Position numbers and translations under genes: made by a program
Assembly: GCF_002163855.1 (NCBI RefSeq)
Contig: NZ_CP019332.1
Span: 1,715,145 to 1,779,144, forward strand
DNA length: 64,000 bases
Reading direction: 5' to 3'
From: Winogradskyella sp. PC-19
GTDB lineage: Bacteria > Bacteroidota > Bacteroidia > Flavobacteriales > Flavobacteriaceae
Notes under the pieces: generated by a model
Database searches by the model: none
Seen by the model: only the letters and a program-made list of their open reading frames with translations
What the model was told of the DNA's origin: nothing
In this document: positions 32,081-41,314 of the stretch, piece after piece
How the letters are laid out: each line of letters begins with the position of its first letter
How positions within the stretch are numbered: the first letter of the stretch is position 1

Positions 32081-34172
32081 ACAAATCAACGTTGCATTAA
32101 TAGGAAATCCAAATACAGGAAAAACCTCAGTGTTTAACGCACTTACAGGTCTAAACCAAAAAGTAGGGAATTATCCTGGTATCACCGTTGAAAAAAAAGA
32201 GGGTGTTTGCAAACTACCTCGTGGCGTTAAAGCCCACATCATCGATTTACCAGGAACCTACAGTTTAAATGCGTCTTCGTTAGATGAAAGCGTTGTTATA
32301 GAATTATTACTCAATAAGAACGATAAAGATTATCCAGATGTAGCTGTAGTAATTACCGATGTAGAAAACTTAAAGCGAAATCTTCTTGTATATACCCAAA
32401 TCAAAGACCTTGAAATACCAACAATTTTGGTTATTAATATGTCTGATCGAATGGCATACAAAGGTATTTCTTTAGATATTGATACTTTAGAAAGGGAACT
32501 CGACACAAAAATCGCGGTAGTTAGTACTAGAAAAAAAGAAGGTATCGATAATTTGAAGGATTTAATTTCAAACTACAAAACGCTTTCTTCAAATGCTTGT
32601 TTAGAAACTAGCAATATTGATAAGGATTACTTTAATGGCTTACAGAAAGCCTTTCCAAATCAATCACTATATAAATTATGGTTGGTTATTACGCAAGACG
32701 TTAACTTTGGTAAAGTCGATAAAAATTCGATAAAAGATGCATCTGATTTTAAAACAAAGTCCGATACCGATTTAAAACGACTTCAACAAAAAGAAACTAT
32801 AAAGCGCTATCAGTTTATTAACAATGTTCTTAAAAAAGGACAAACAATTGACTTAAAAACAGCAAAAGACTTACGCATTAAGCTAGACCGGATTTTGACT
32901 CATAAGATTTGGGGTTACCTCATTTTCTTTTTGATTTTATTGACCATATTTCAAGCCATTTACGATTGGTCAAGTGTACCAATGGATTTTATAGATAGTG
33001 CTTTTGCGTCTTTAAGTGATTGGACAAAAAATACGCTCCCACCAGGTGCTTTTACCAATTTATTAGCAGAAGGTATTATTTCTGGTTTAGGTGGTATTGT
33101 GATATTTATACCTCAAATTGCATTTTTGTTCTTATTTATTGCCGTACTTGAAGAAAGTGGTTATATGAGCCGCGTAGTTTTCTTAATGGATCGTATAATG
33201 AGACGTTTTGGGCTTAGCGGAAAGAGTGTTGTTCCATTAATTTCTGGAACTGCATGTGCAATACCTGCAATTATGGCAACACGAAATATCGAAAGTTGGA
33301 AAGAGCGTTTAATCACCATTTTAGTAACACCATTTACTACATGCTCAGCACGTTTACCTGTATATTTAATAATCATTTCGTTAGTAATACCTGAAGATCG
33401 TATTTTTGGCTTAAGCTATCAAGCCTTAACTCTAATGTTACTTTATCTCATTGGATTTGGTACTGCAGTTGGTTCCGCTTGGGTTTTAAATAAAATTCTT
33501 AAAATAAAAAGTAAAACATTTTTTGTAGTCGAAATGCCAAACTACAAACTGCCATTATTAAAAAATGTAGCACTAACCGTATTAGAGAAAACAAAATCCT
33601 TTGTATTTGGCGCTGGTAAAATCATTTTAGCCATCTCAATTGTACTCTGGTTTTTAGCTTCTTATGGACCTGGAGAAGAATTTAATAATGCCGAAGAAAT
33701 TGTAACAGAGCAATACGCTTCAAGTAATTTATCGACTGAAGAATTAGAACAAAAAATAGCATCTCATAGACTAGAACATTCATTTATTGGTATCGCAGGT
33801 CACGCCATTGAACCAGCAATTAGACCATTAGGTTACGATTGGAAGATTGGTATTGCCATTGTAAGTTCTTTTGCCGCACGTGAGGTTTTTGTAGGTACAC
33901 TAGCAACTATTTACAGTGTTGGAAGTGATGAAGAAGCAACCATTAAAAACAGAATGGCTGCTGATGTCAATCCTATTTTAGGCGGACCATTATTCAACTT
34001 GGCTTCTGGGATTTCACTCCTACTGTTCTATGCTTTTGCAATGCAATGTATGAGTACACTAGCTATTGTAAAACGTGAAACAAATAGTTGGAAATGGCCA
34101 GTATTACAATTAACCATTATGACTGCTATTGCTTATATTGTAGCATTAATTGCTTATCAATTTTTAAAATAG
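32073..34172 (+). CDS. feoB: Ferrous iron transporter FeoB
   Basis: A 699-residue inner-membrane Fe2+ importer with an N-terminal GTPase: G1 GNPNTGKTS at about 11-19, G3 DLPGTYSL, and G4 NMSD. A spacer and about ten membrane helices follow, including the gate regions SGTACAIPAIMATRN and the second repeat. Full length. A small membrane protein and a Cys-rich peptide follow, forming a four-gene operon. Confidence 0.96.
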   Translation: MPKQINVALIGNPNTGKTSVFNALTGLNQKVGNYPGITVEKKEGVCKLPRGVKAHIIDLPGTYSLNASSLDESVVIELLLNKNDKDYPDVAVVITDVENLKRNLLVYTQIKDLEIPTILVINMSDRMAYKGISLDIDTLERELDTKIAVVSTRKKEGIDNLKDLISNYKTLSSNACLETSNIDKDYFNGLQKAFPNQSLYKLWLVITQDVNFGKVDKNSIKDASDFKTKSDTDLKRLQQKETIKRYQFINNVLKKGQTIDLKTAKDLRIKLDRILTHKIWGYLIFFLILLTIFQAIYDWSSVPMDFIDSAFASLSDWTKNTLPPGAFTNLLAEGIISGLGGIVIFIPQIAFLFLFIAVLEESGYMSRVVFLMDRIMRRFGLSGKSVVPLISGTACAIPAIMATRNIESWKERLITILVTPFTTCSARLPVYLIIISLVIPEDRIFGLSYQALTLMLLYLIGFGTAVGSAWVLNKILKIKSKTFFVVEMPNYKLPLLKNVALTVLEKTKSFVFGAGKIILAISIVLWFLASYGPGEEFNNAEEIVTEQYASSNLSTEELEQKIASHRLEHSFIGIAGHAIEPAIRPLGYDWKIGIAIVSSFAAREVFVGTLATIYSVGSDEEATIKNRMAADVNPILGGPLFNLASGISLLLFYAFAMQCMSTLAIVKRETNSWKWPVLQLTIMTAIAYIVALIAYQFLK

Positions 34173-34174
34173 TC

Positions 34175-34333
34175 ATGAATACAAAAAGAATTGTAGGTTT
34201 ACTACTAGTAGCAACAGGAATAATTTTAAATAGATTAAACCTTGAAAATGATTTTGCAGACTTTTTTATGGGAATATTTGTTGGAGCTGGTGTTGTATTA
34301 TTAATGTCTGGTTTATTAAAATCGAAAAAATGA
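34175..34333 (+). CDS. Small 52-residue membrane protein in the feo operon
   Basis: Two hydrophobic stretches (residues 6-20 and 32-47) separated by a short acidic linker, with a basic C-terminus. I do not recognise a family. It starts two bases after the feoB stop, and its TGA overlaps the ATG of the next gene (ATGA), so it is very probably translated as part of the iron operon. Role unknown. Confidence 0.7.
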   Translation: MNTKRIVGLLLVATGIILNRLNLENDFADFFMGIFVGAGVVLLMSGLLKSKK

Positions 34334-34467
34334 ATACCATCATTCAAAACATATTAGTTTTTTCATCGCTAACTATAGCTTTGATTTTTTTGGTTCGAAA
34401 GTTTGTTTGGACACCAAAAAAGAAATCTTCAAAAGCTTGTGGTAATGATAACTGTGGCTGTCATTAA
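34330..34467 (+). CDS. FeoB-associated Cys-rich membrane protein (45 aa)
   Basis: A short single-helix protein. The membrane segment lies at residues 6-22, then a basic linker, then a C-terminal metal-binding cluster ACGNDNCGCH (Cys37, Cys42, Cys44, His45). This matches the FeoB-associated Cys-rich family found after feoB in many bacteria, possibly delivering or sensing iron. It ends one base before the convergent 34469-34897 gene. Confidence 0.88.
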   Translation: MNTIIQNILVFSSLTIALIFLVRKFVWTPKKKSSKACGNDNCGCH

Positions 34468-34468
34468 T

Positions 34469-34897
34469 CTACTCAACCTCTTCTTCTATCAATAACTTTA
34501 GGGTATAATTTTCTTTTATAATTTGTGTTTCTGGTTTTGGATAAGGTAACAACCCAATGCTTGTAATTTTCAAAGTTTCAGAATTAAATAAATTCCCTTT
34601 ATTGTTAGGAAAATAACCATTCGGAGTAAAAGTCATATTGTGATTCTGAATAGGTTTCCCTGATTTATAGACGACAACTTTAACAATCGCTGCTCCAGCT
34701 TGAACACACATAACACCTTTTGGACATCTCGAATCTGATAAAACATTTACAAAACGGATTACATAATCGTCAAAGGTAAAACTATCTTTAATAGAGATTT
34801 CATTTACTTGCGTTCTTATCTCTTTATCAATACTCTGATTTTGTAAATTAATTACAAAAGAAAAAAGAAATATGGAGGTGAAAAATAATTGTTTCAT
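34469..34897 (-). CDS. Secreted protein with a CPxGxxC motif, function unknown
   Basis: A 142-residue protein with a signal peptide (residues 1-20). It has a beta-rich domain with LSDSRCPKGVMCVQAGAAIVKV, a DxRCPxxxxC pattern common in small Bacteroidota secreted proteins, which suggests a disulfide. No catalytic residues are recognised. It lies between the feo operon and the DtxR operon; a metal role is only a guess from location. Confidence 0.6.
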   Translation of the reverse strand: MKQLFFTSIFLFSFVINLQNQSIDKEIRTQVNEISIKDSFTFDDYVIRFVNVLSDSRCPKGVMCVQAGAAIVKVVVYKSGKPIQNHNMTFTPNGYFPNNKGNLFNSETLKITSIGLLPYPKPETQIIKENYTLKLLIEEEVE

Positions 34898-34947
34898 GAA
34901 CTAAAGACTTAAAAAAATAATAAGTGTGACAAAATCTATTTTGTTAA

Positions 34948-35613
34948 TTATATTTTCTTTAAATACAAATTTTTGGCAACGTTCTGCGACACAACTATTT
35001 CATTATTAAACAATTCAATCTTAATAGAATTGTCATAAGGTTCTTTATGCAAAATTGTAATCATTGTGCCTAATGAAATTTTATTACTATCTAAATATTT
35101 TAAAAATCGAGTTGTAGTATCATCAACACCCACACATTTATAAGTCTCTCCTACTTCTGCTTTTGTTAAAGTAATTTTTTCAGTGTAACTAAAATTTCCA
35201 TCTTTATCTGGTATTGGATCACCGTGTGGGTCATGTGTCGGAAACTCTAAAAAAACATCTAACTGCTCAATTAATTTTGAGGATTTTATATGCTCTAACT
35301 GTTCTGCAATATCATGAACTTCATCCCAAGAAAAATTTAATTTCTCAACTAGGAAAACTTCCCATAGACGGTGTTTTCTAATAATATTGACCGCCGTTAG
35401 TCTACCTTCTTCAGTTAAGTTTACACCTTTATATTTTATGTAAGTAATTAGATTTTTTTCTGCTAATTTTTTTAGCATATCAGTGACAGAAGAAGCTTTG
35501 GCATCTATGCGTTCGGCAATTGCATTAGTACTTACTTCTGCATCAACTTGCTGACTGACATGAAAAATAGCTTTTAAATAATTTTCTTCTGTAAGCGTAA
35601 CATTCTTAATCAT
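34948..35613 (-). CDS. DtxR/MntR-family metal-dependent transcriptional regulator
   Basis: A 221-residue repressor that binds DNA when loaded with Fe2+ or Mn2+. The N-terminal winged helix (ENYLKAIFHVSQQ; DAKASSVTDMLKKLAEKNLI) is followed by a dimerisation domain with metal ligands in AEQLEHIKSS and PTHDPHGDPIP. The C-terminal SH3/FeoA-like domain is about 145-221. It overlaps the thioredoxin-like gene by 4 bp (ATGA) and is the last cistron of the minus-strand reading order's first-gene side, next to the TonB receptor. It probably acts on the 38469-38490 palindrome. Confidence 0.92.
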   Translation of the reverse strand: MIKNVTLTEENYLKAIFHVSQQVDAEVSTNAIAERIDAKASSVTDMLKKLAEKNLITYIKYKGVNLTEEGRLTAVNIIRKHRLWEVFLVEKLNFSWDEVHDIAEQLEHIKSSKLIEQLDVFLEFPTHDPHGDPIPDKDGNFSYTEKITLTKAEVGETYKCVGVDDTTTRFLKYLDSNKISLGTMITILHKEPYDNSIKIELFNNEIVVSQNVAKNLYLKKI

Positions 35614-36083
35614 AACTGTTCTTTTAAGATACTTAAAAGTTCCTTAGGTGCAATATAACTAAATACACGTTTTTCTATATTTAATTCTTCATCCAAAAAA
35701 ATTACTGCCGGTAATGTTACTTGTTTACCATCTTTCTTGGCAAGTAACTCCGCCAATTCGTGATTTGGACGACGCTTTTTACCAGCTTGTAAATTCTTAA
35801 AAGTTTTACCTCCAAAATGAACATCATTTTTAGTCTCTACATTGAATTTTACAACGTAATAATCACTATTTAGTTTTGTAATAATTTCTGGTTTTGTATA
35901 CACTTTACGTTCCATTTTTTTACAGTAACTACACCAATCTGCATAAAAATGAATCATTACTTTTTTAGGCGCTTTACTTAATGCAATTTCTAATTCTTCA
36001 AAAGACAACCAATTTATAGATTGGTTTTGTGCAAAACCAAAAGCAAAAAAACTAAAAACTAAAACAAAAATTAACTGTTTCAT
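35610..36083 (-). CDS. Periplasmic thioredoxin-like protein
   Basis: A 157-residue protein with a signal peptide (residues 1-18, ending FGFAQ). The thioredoxin fold has an active-site WCSYCKKM (CxxC) near residues 50-57 and the cis-Pro region KQVTLPAVIFLDE. It is probably a disulfide reductase for envelope proteins. It overlaps the DtxR gene by 4 bp and directly abuts the TonB-receptor stop, so all three form one operon. Confidence 0.9.
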   Translation of the reverse strand: MKQLIFVLVFSFFAFGFAQNQSINWLSFEELEIALSKAPKKVMIHFYADWCSYCKKMERKVYTKPEIITKLNSDYYVVKFNVETKNDVHFGGKTFKNLQAGKKRRPNHELAELLAKKDGKQVTLPAVIFLDEELNIEKRVFSYIAPKELLSILKEQL

Positions 36084-38435
36084 CTAGTGCATTTTACCGA
36101 TTTTAACGCCAACGAAAAATGTACGTGGTAACGCTGGTCCATAGACATAATCAGAATCTCGAGCAGCTCCTACATCAAAATCATCTTGAAAACTATTAAA
36201 CATGTTTTTTATACCTGCATTTAATGTGATTTGAAAGTCATTAGAAAAATCAAAATGAGTTTCTGCATTAAAATTAAGGTCAAAAAACGATGATGTTTTA
36301 TTCAGTTGTAAAAAGCCTGAATCACTTATCACTAAAGGTACTGTCATTTCTCCAGTAAAAGTTCCAGTTACAGATAAACTAAATTTTTCACTTGGTGTCC
36401 AATTGGTGTTTAAATAACCATAAACATTAGGATTACGTACAAATTCAGAAACTAACACATCTGTTTCATTGGGATTTGTACCATCAGCTTCAAACAAAAC
36501 TTGGTCTTCATCATATTCTGACTTCTGCAATGTACCACCTATTTGAAATAACCACTTTTTTGAAGGTGATACTCCAAATTCAAAATTCGTTCCATATACT
36601 TTAGCACCTTCTCCATTTCTGACTTCTTCTAAAATGGAACCATTGTCAAAAGTAGCACCTGTACTAACCAAAGTAAATGGGTCTACTAAACTTGTATAAA
36701 AACCTTCAAATAGAATATTAGTTTGCGTCGTATTAAAATCTTTTGTGAAATTCAAGGATGCAGTAAATGCATTAGAAAATTCTGGCTTTAAATCATTACT
36801 TAGAATTACAAATTGAGGCTCTCCACCAACAGATGAGATATGTAAATCTTCGTTAAATGCTTGCGGTGCTCTAAATCCACGCGCATAACCACCTCTAAAT
36901 TTTAGATCATCTGTAAACTCATATGCTAATGTAAATCTAGGATTTAATGCTGTTTGTGAAATATCTACATTTCGTTCTACATCTTCAATCCTATAAAAAC
37001 CGTCCACATTAACATAGTCTAACCGTGAACCAATTAATGCTGAAAACTTAGAGTTTGGTTTCCATTCGTATTGAGCATATACTCCTGTAGAGTTAACTTT
37101 CTGGTCAATTAATCTATTATAACCTGCAATTACATCTTCGGTATTGCTGATATTATATTCTATACCGGTCGTTAAAATATCTCTTTTAAAGTTTTTTGTA
37201 AACTGAAAACCATTTGCAACTGCCAAATCTTTTGTAATACCATAAGCATTTAAAGCTGCTAGACTATCCTGTGCAGTACGCTCGCCACCAAGTCCACCAT
37301 AATAACTATCACGGTCTGTATATTGTACAGATGTGTATATTGAATAATTATTGGTATTCTTTTCATTACTAAAATCATAACTCACACCGCCCATTATTGT
37401 ATTATGTGTTAGCTCTTCCGTGATATCGGTTAAATGAGGTGCCAAATCCAAGCGGTCACCACCACGACGATATTCGTTTAATACTGTAGCATCTAGCGTG
37501 ATTCGGCTCAAATCTGTAGGCTTTATAAATAATTTTGTTCCAAAAGTTGTATTCTTAAGTTCTACCATTTCGGTAAAACCATCACCATTAGCATCCCAAT
37601 CATTTCTATTTCTATAAATACCAAAAAACGTTGCACCACTTTTAAGATCATCTGCCACTAAAGATGCGTTAAAATTAAGAACTCTATCCGGAGTATGACC
37701 ATCTACTAAACCCAGATAACTCCCTATTTCCCATGTGTTTAAAATTGGGTCTTTTGTAATAATATTTACAGTACCGGCAATAGCGTTTGAACCAAATAAA
37801 GCCGAACCACCACTTCTTACAATTTCTACACGGTCTATTATTTGTGTTGGGATTTGCTCCAGACCATAAACACTATTTAATGCACTAAAAACTGCACGAC
37901 TATTTACTAAAATTTGAGAGTAACTACCATCCAAACCATTTAATCTTACTTGTGTAAATCCACAGTTTTGACAATTATTTTCTACTCTAACTCCTGGTGA
38001 ATAATTCAAGCTTTCTGAAACCGCTAAAGCTTGTGTTGCATTTATTAATTTTTCTCCAAGCGTATTAACAATTATTGGTGCTTCTTTTTTATTAACTCTA
38101 TTACGAGTTGCACTAACTACTACTTGTTCTAGCCCAAATAAATCTTCAACCAACTCTATCTCTAGATTATTAGAGTTTTCTGTTGTTATCGAAATTGTTT
38201 TTTCTTTAACCTTTAGTCCAAGCGATTTTACTTTTACTTTATACATTCCGTAGGGAATATTAATTTTAAAATTTCCTTTTTCATCAGAATATGTCGCATA
38301 CGCTATAGCGTTGTTAAATATAATTTCAGCATAAGGTATAGCCTCGGTTTTAGAAACCACTTTACCCTTTACAACAACATTTTGCGCAAAACTAAAGCTA
38401 AATCCAAAGATGATAAAAAACAGTTTTATTCTCAT
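36084..38435 (-). CDS. TonB-dependent outer-membrane receptor
   Basis: A 783-residue receptor for uptake of a metal complex or similar ligand. The signal peptide ends FSFAQ, then comes a carboxypeptidase-like domain (about 20-105, VVKGKVVSKTEAIPYAEI), a plug (VVSATRNRVNKKEAPIIVNTLG, with SVYGLEQIPTQIIDRVEIVRSGGSALFGSNAIAGTVNI), and a 22-strand barrel ending in Phe-Val-Gly-Val-Lys. A Cys pair, NCQNCG, lies in the plug. Being co-transcribed with a DtxR regulator suggests metal uptake. Confidence 0.9.
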   Translation of the reverse strand: MRIKLFFIIFGFSFSFAQNVVVKGKVVSKTEAIPYAEIIFNNAIAYATYSDEKGNFKINIPYGMYKVKVKSLGLKVKEKTISITTENSNNLEIELVEDLFGLEQVVVSATRNRVNKKEAPIIVNTLGEKLINATQALAVSESLNYSPGVRVENNCQNCGFTQVRLNGLDGSYSQILVNSRAVFSALNSVYGLEQIPTQIIDRVEIVRSGGSALFGSNAIAGTVNIITKDPILNTWEIGSYLGLVDGHTPDRVLNFNASLVADDLKSGATFFGIYRNRNDWDANGDGFTEMVELKNTTFGTKLFIKPTDLSRITLDATVLNEYRRGGDRLDLAPHLTDITEELTHNTIMGGVSYDFSNEKNTNNYSIYTSVQYTDRDSYYGGLGGERTAQDSLAALNAYGITKDLAVANGFQFTKNFKRDILTTGIEYNISNTEDVIAGYNRLIDQKVNSTGVYAQYEWKPNSKFSALIGSRLDYVNVDGFYRIEDVERNVDISQTALNPRFTLAYEFTDDLKFRGGYARGFRAPQAFNEDLHISSVGGEPQFVILSNDLKPEFSNAFTASLNFTKDFNTTQTNILFEGFYTSLVDPFTLVSTGATFDNGSILEEVRNGEGAKVYGTNFEFGVSPSKKWLFQIGGTLQKSEYDEDQVLFEADGTNPNETDVLVSEFVRNPNVYGYLNTNWTPSEKFSLSVTGTFTGEMTVPLVISDSGFLQLNKTSSFFDLNFNAETHFDFSNDFQITLNAGIKNMFNSFQDDFDVGAARDSDYVYGPALPRTFFVGVKIGKMH

Positions 38436-38455
38436 TTATTATTTTAATTTTTATG

Positions 38456-38463
38456 CAAATATA
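38456..38463 (-). promoter_or_regulatory. Putative -7 box of the TonB-receptor operon
   Basis: On the minus strand this is TATATTTG, a perfect TAnnTTTG, 21 bp before the receptor ATG. The palindrome 38469-38490 lies just upstream, over the expected -33 region. Confidence 0.55.
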
Positions 38464-38468
38464 AATAT

Positions 38469-38490
38469 ATTTTTAGATTAATCTAAAAAT
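38469..38490. promoter_or_regulatory. DtxR/MntR-type operator palindrome
   Basis: A perfect 22-bp palindrome with halves ATTTTTAGATT and AATCTAAAAAT. It resembles MntR/DtxR-family boxes. It lies between the divergent DtxR-Trx-TonB and TroABCD operons and is placed to control both. Confidence 0.75.
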
Positions 38491-38513
38491 TAGTTTTTGT
38501 TAGGCTTATTTAG

Positions 38514-38521
38514 TAGATTTG
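38514..38521 (+). promoter_or_regulatory. Putative -7 box of the ABC importer operon
   Basis: TAGATTTG matches TAnnTTTG perfectly, 17 bp before ATG 38539. Confidence 0.55.
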
Positions 38522-38538
38522 TGTGAAAATTTTAACGA

Positions 38539-39450
38539 ATGAAAAAATATATTCTAGGTTTATTAATAGTTTCAATTTTAGTTTCTTGTAAAAACGAAAC
38601 AGAAACCAATGGAAAACTAAAAGTTGTAACGACGACAACAATGATTACCGATTTGGTAAAAAATATTGGTGGTGACTTTATTGAAGTCGAAGGTTTAATG
38701 GGTAGTGGTGTGGATCCACACTTGTATAAAGCTAGCGAAGGTGATGTTTCAAAATTGGTTAATGCTAATATCATTTTTTACAACGGTCTACATCTTGAAG
38801 GAAAACTTGTAGAGGTTTTCGAAAAAATGGGAAACACAAACAAAACTCAAATTGCCTTGGGTGAAGATTTGGATAAATCACAGCTTATTGGCTCAGATTA
38901 TTTTGCTTCAAACTATGACCCACATGTGTGGTTCAATATTGCCTTTTTTAAACAGTTTACTAAAAAAGTGACTAAAACATTATCTGAAAAAGACCCAGTT
39001 AACACTGCTAATTTTATAGAAAATGAAAAGCAATATTTAACAAAACTGACCCAACTCGAAGCTGAAGTTTCAGCTATTATAAATACTCTTCCAAAGGAGA
39101 AAAGAATTTTAGTAACTGCTCACGATGCTTTCAATTATTTTGGAAAAAACTATGACTTTAATGTTGTTGGTCTTCAAGGTTTATCCACTGCCACCGAAGC
39201 AGGTGTAAAAGATGTTCAGAGGATTTCAAACTTTATCATCGAAAATAAAATTAAAGCCATTTTTGTTGAAAGCTCAGTACCAAGACGTACAGTAGAAGCT
39301 TTAGTCGCAGCCGTAAAAGCAAAAAATCATGACGTAGAGATTGGCGGCACACTTTTCAGTGATGCGCTTGGAAATTCTGGAACAGTTAAAGGTACTTACA
39401 TCGGAATGTTTAAATACAATGTAAATACCATTGTAAATGCTCTAAAATAA
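38539..39450 (+). CDS. TroA/ZnuA-type metal ABC transporter substrate-binding lipoprotein
   Basis: A 303-residue lipoprotein (lipobox LVSC, Cys17) that binds a divalent metal. The putative ligands are His61 in GVDPHLYKA, His129 in YDPHVWF, His195 in AHDAFNYF, and Asp275 in LFSDALG. The His/His/His/Asp set resembles TroA. There is no His-rich loop, which argues against a dedicated ZnuA and leans to Mn or Fe. The stop overlaps the ATPase start by one base (TAATG). Confidence 0.9.
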   Translation: MKKYILGLLIVSILVSCKNETETNGKLKVVTTTTMITDLVKNIGGDFIEVEGLMGSGVDPHLYKASEGDVSKLVNANIIFYNGLHLEGKLVEVFEKMGNTNKTQIALGEDLDKSQLIGSDYFASNYDPHVWFNIAFFKQFTKKVTKTLSEKDPVNTANFIENEKQYLTKLTQLEAEVSAIINTLPKEKRILVTAHDAFNYFGKNYDFNVVGLQGLSTATEAGVKDVQRISNFIIENKIKAIFVESSVPRRTVEALVAAVKAKNHDVEIGGTLFSDALGNSGTVKGTYIGMFKYNVNTIVNALK

Positions 39451-40187
39451 TGAAACAAAAAATAGCTGTAAAAGTAGACGATCTTACGGTAGCTTATAAC
39501 TACAAACCAGTACTTTGGGATATTGATTTAGAAATTCCTGAAGGTGTACTTATGGCTATTGTTGGTCCAAATGGTGCCGGAAAATCTACTTTAATAAAAT
39601 CAATCTTAGGTATACTAGATCCAATTGCAGGTAGTGTAAGTATTTATGATAAGCCTTATGAGAAACAGCGTCAATTAGTTGCTTACGTACCTCAAAAAGG
39701 AAGTGTGGATTGGGATTTTCCAACAACAGCATTAGATGTAGTTATGATGGGAACTTACGGAAGTTTAGGTTGGATAAAACGTCCTGGTCAAAAACAGAAA
39801 AAAGCGGCATTAGAAGCTTTAGAAAAAGTAGGTATGCTACCTTTTAAAAATCGCCAAATAAGTCAACTTTCTGGTGGTCAGCAACAACGAATCTTTTTGG
39901 CGAGAGCGTTGGTACAAAACGCATCTATATATTTTATGGACGAACCTTTTCAAGGTGTTGACGCTACAACCGAGATTGCTATCATCAATATTCTAAAAGA
40001 ATTACGAAAAGCAGGAAAAACAGTAATTGTAGTTCATCACGATTTACAAACTGTACCAGAATATTTTGATTGGGTCACCTTCTTAAATGTAAAAAAGATA
40101 GCAACTGGACCTGTTAAAGATATTTTCAATGACGATAATTTAACCAAAACTTACGGAATCAATTACAAGGTAAGTATCCAAGAATAA
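39450..40187 (+). CDS. Metal ABC transporter ATP-binding protein
   Basis: A 245-residue ABC ATPase. Walker A is GPNGAGKST at about 40-48, the signature is [15 protein letters not shown], Walker B is [12 protein letters not shown], and the H-loop is VVHHDL. It powers the two following permeases. Start and stop overlap its neighbours by one base each, giving a single polycistronic importer. Confidence 0.96.
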   Translation: MKQKIAVKVDDLTVAYNYKPVLWDIDLEIPEGVLMAIVGPNGAGKSTLIKSILGILDPIAGSVSIYDKPYEKQRQLVAYVPQKGSVDWDFPTTALDVVMMGTYGSLGWIKRPGQKQKKAALEALEKVGMLPFKNRQISQLSGGQQQRIFLARALVQNASIYFMDEPFQGVDATTEIAIINILKELRKAGKTVIVVHHDLQTVPEYFDWVTFLNVKKIATGPVKDIFNDDNLTKTYGINYKVSIQE

Positions 40188-41314
40188 TGGACTTAAAAGA
40201 ATATTTCTCTTTTGTCTTTAATGACTACACGCTTCGAACTATCACACTCGGAACAGCAATTTTAGGTGCTGTAACAGGAATGTTAGGTAGCTTTGCTGTA
40301 CTAAGAAAACAGAGCCTTTTAGGAGATGCTATAAGTCATGCTGCTCTTCCAGGAATTGCGATTACTTTTTTAATTACTGGCACAAAGGACACTAACATCT
40401 TACTTCTTGGTGCTTTGATTAGTGGACTTATCGGTACATTCTGGATTAGAGGTATTGTCAAAAAAACACATCTCAAATCAGATACAGCTTTAGGATTAAT
40501 CCTATCACTATTCTTTGGCTTCGGGATGTTATTACTCACATTTATTCAAAAACAGCCTAATGCCAATCAAGCTGGTTTAGATAAATATTTATTTGGCCAA
40601 GCTGCCACTTTAGTTGAAAGTGATGTTTGGCTCATGGCAATAGTCACAGGACTATGTGTCTTGGTTTTATTACTATTCTGGAAAGAATTCAAAATACTTT
40701 TATTTGATGCAGATTACACAAAAACCTTGGGCTTTAATACAAAAACTATAGATATTCTTATTACTAGTTTTATTGTTTTGGCTATTGTTTTAGGATTACA
40801 AACCGTAGGTGTCGTTTTAATGAGTGCTATGCTTTTAGCTCCTGCAGCCGCAGCAAGACAATGGACAAATAGTTTGGCAAAAATGGTCTTTTTAGCAGCA
40901 ATTTTTGGAGCATTTTCAGGTGTATTTGGTACTGCTGTTAGTGCAAGTCAGAATAATTTATCCACTGGACCAGTTATTGTTTTAGTAGCGGCTATTTTCG
41001 TTATATTTTCATTTATATTTTCACCAAGTCGTGGCTTACTATTTAAGCAAATTCGATTTATTAAGAATCGTCGTGATTTAGAACTACACAAGACACTAGC
41101 TTTTATGCATCAGATTGCGGAAACTCACGAAGATATTTCTCACCCGCACACCATAAAAATCTTAAATAACTTTCAAGGTTATACAAAAGGTACGCTAAAA
41201 AAATTAGTAGATAAAGGCTTTGTACAATTGCAAGGCAACATGTGGAGCTTAACAAAACAAGGCTATAAAACTGCAGCAAATTTATATAACCAACAAACCG
41301 ATAGTAATGAATAG
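40187..41314 (+). CDS. Metal ABC permease with C-terminal winged-helix tail (first permease)
   Basis: An inner-membrane permease of the TroC/ZnuB family with about eight helices in residues 15-280, including GDAISHAALPGIAITFL. A ~90-residue cytoplasmic tail follows, resembling a DtxR-type winged helix (HKTLAFMHQIAETHE; YTKGTLKKLVDKGFV). At 375 residues it is about 90 longer than a plain permease. The tail may sense metal, as in chlamydial YtgCR; this is inferred. The start overlaps the ATPase stop. Confidence 0.9.
   Translation: MDLKEYFSFVFNDYTLRTITLGTAILGAVTGMLGSFAVLRKQSLLGDAISHAALPGIAITFLITGTKDTNILLLGALISGLIGTFWIRGIVKKTHLKSDTALGLILSLFFGFGMLLLTFIQKQPNANQAGLDKYLFGQAATLVESDVWLMAIVTGLCVLVLLLFWKEFKILLFDADYTKTLGFNTKTIDILITSFIVLAIVLGLQTVGVVLMSAMLLAPAAAARQWTNSLAKMVFLAAIFGAFSGVFGTAVSASQNNLSTGPVIVLVAAIFVIFSFIFSPSRGLLFKQIRFIKNRRDLELHKTLAFMHQIAETHEDISHPHTIKILNNFQGYTKGTLKKLVDKGFVQLQGNMWSLTKQGYKTAANLYNQQTDSNE

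Noticed and set aside
34088-34174. 5' extension of the 52-aa feo-operon gene into feoB
   Set aside because: The extension lies inside feoB in another frame. ATG 34175 directly after the feoB stop is the natural start.
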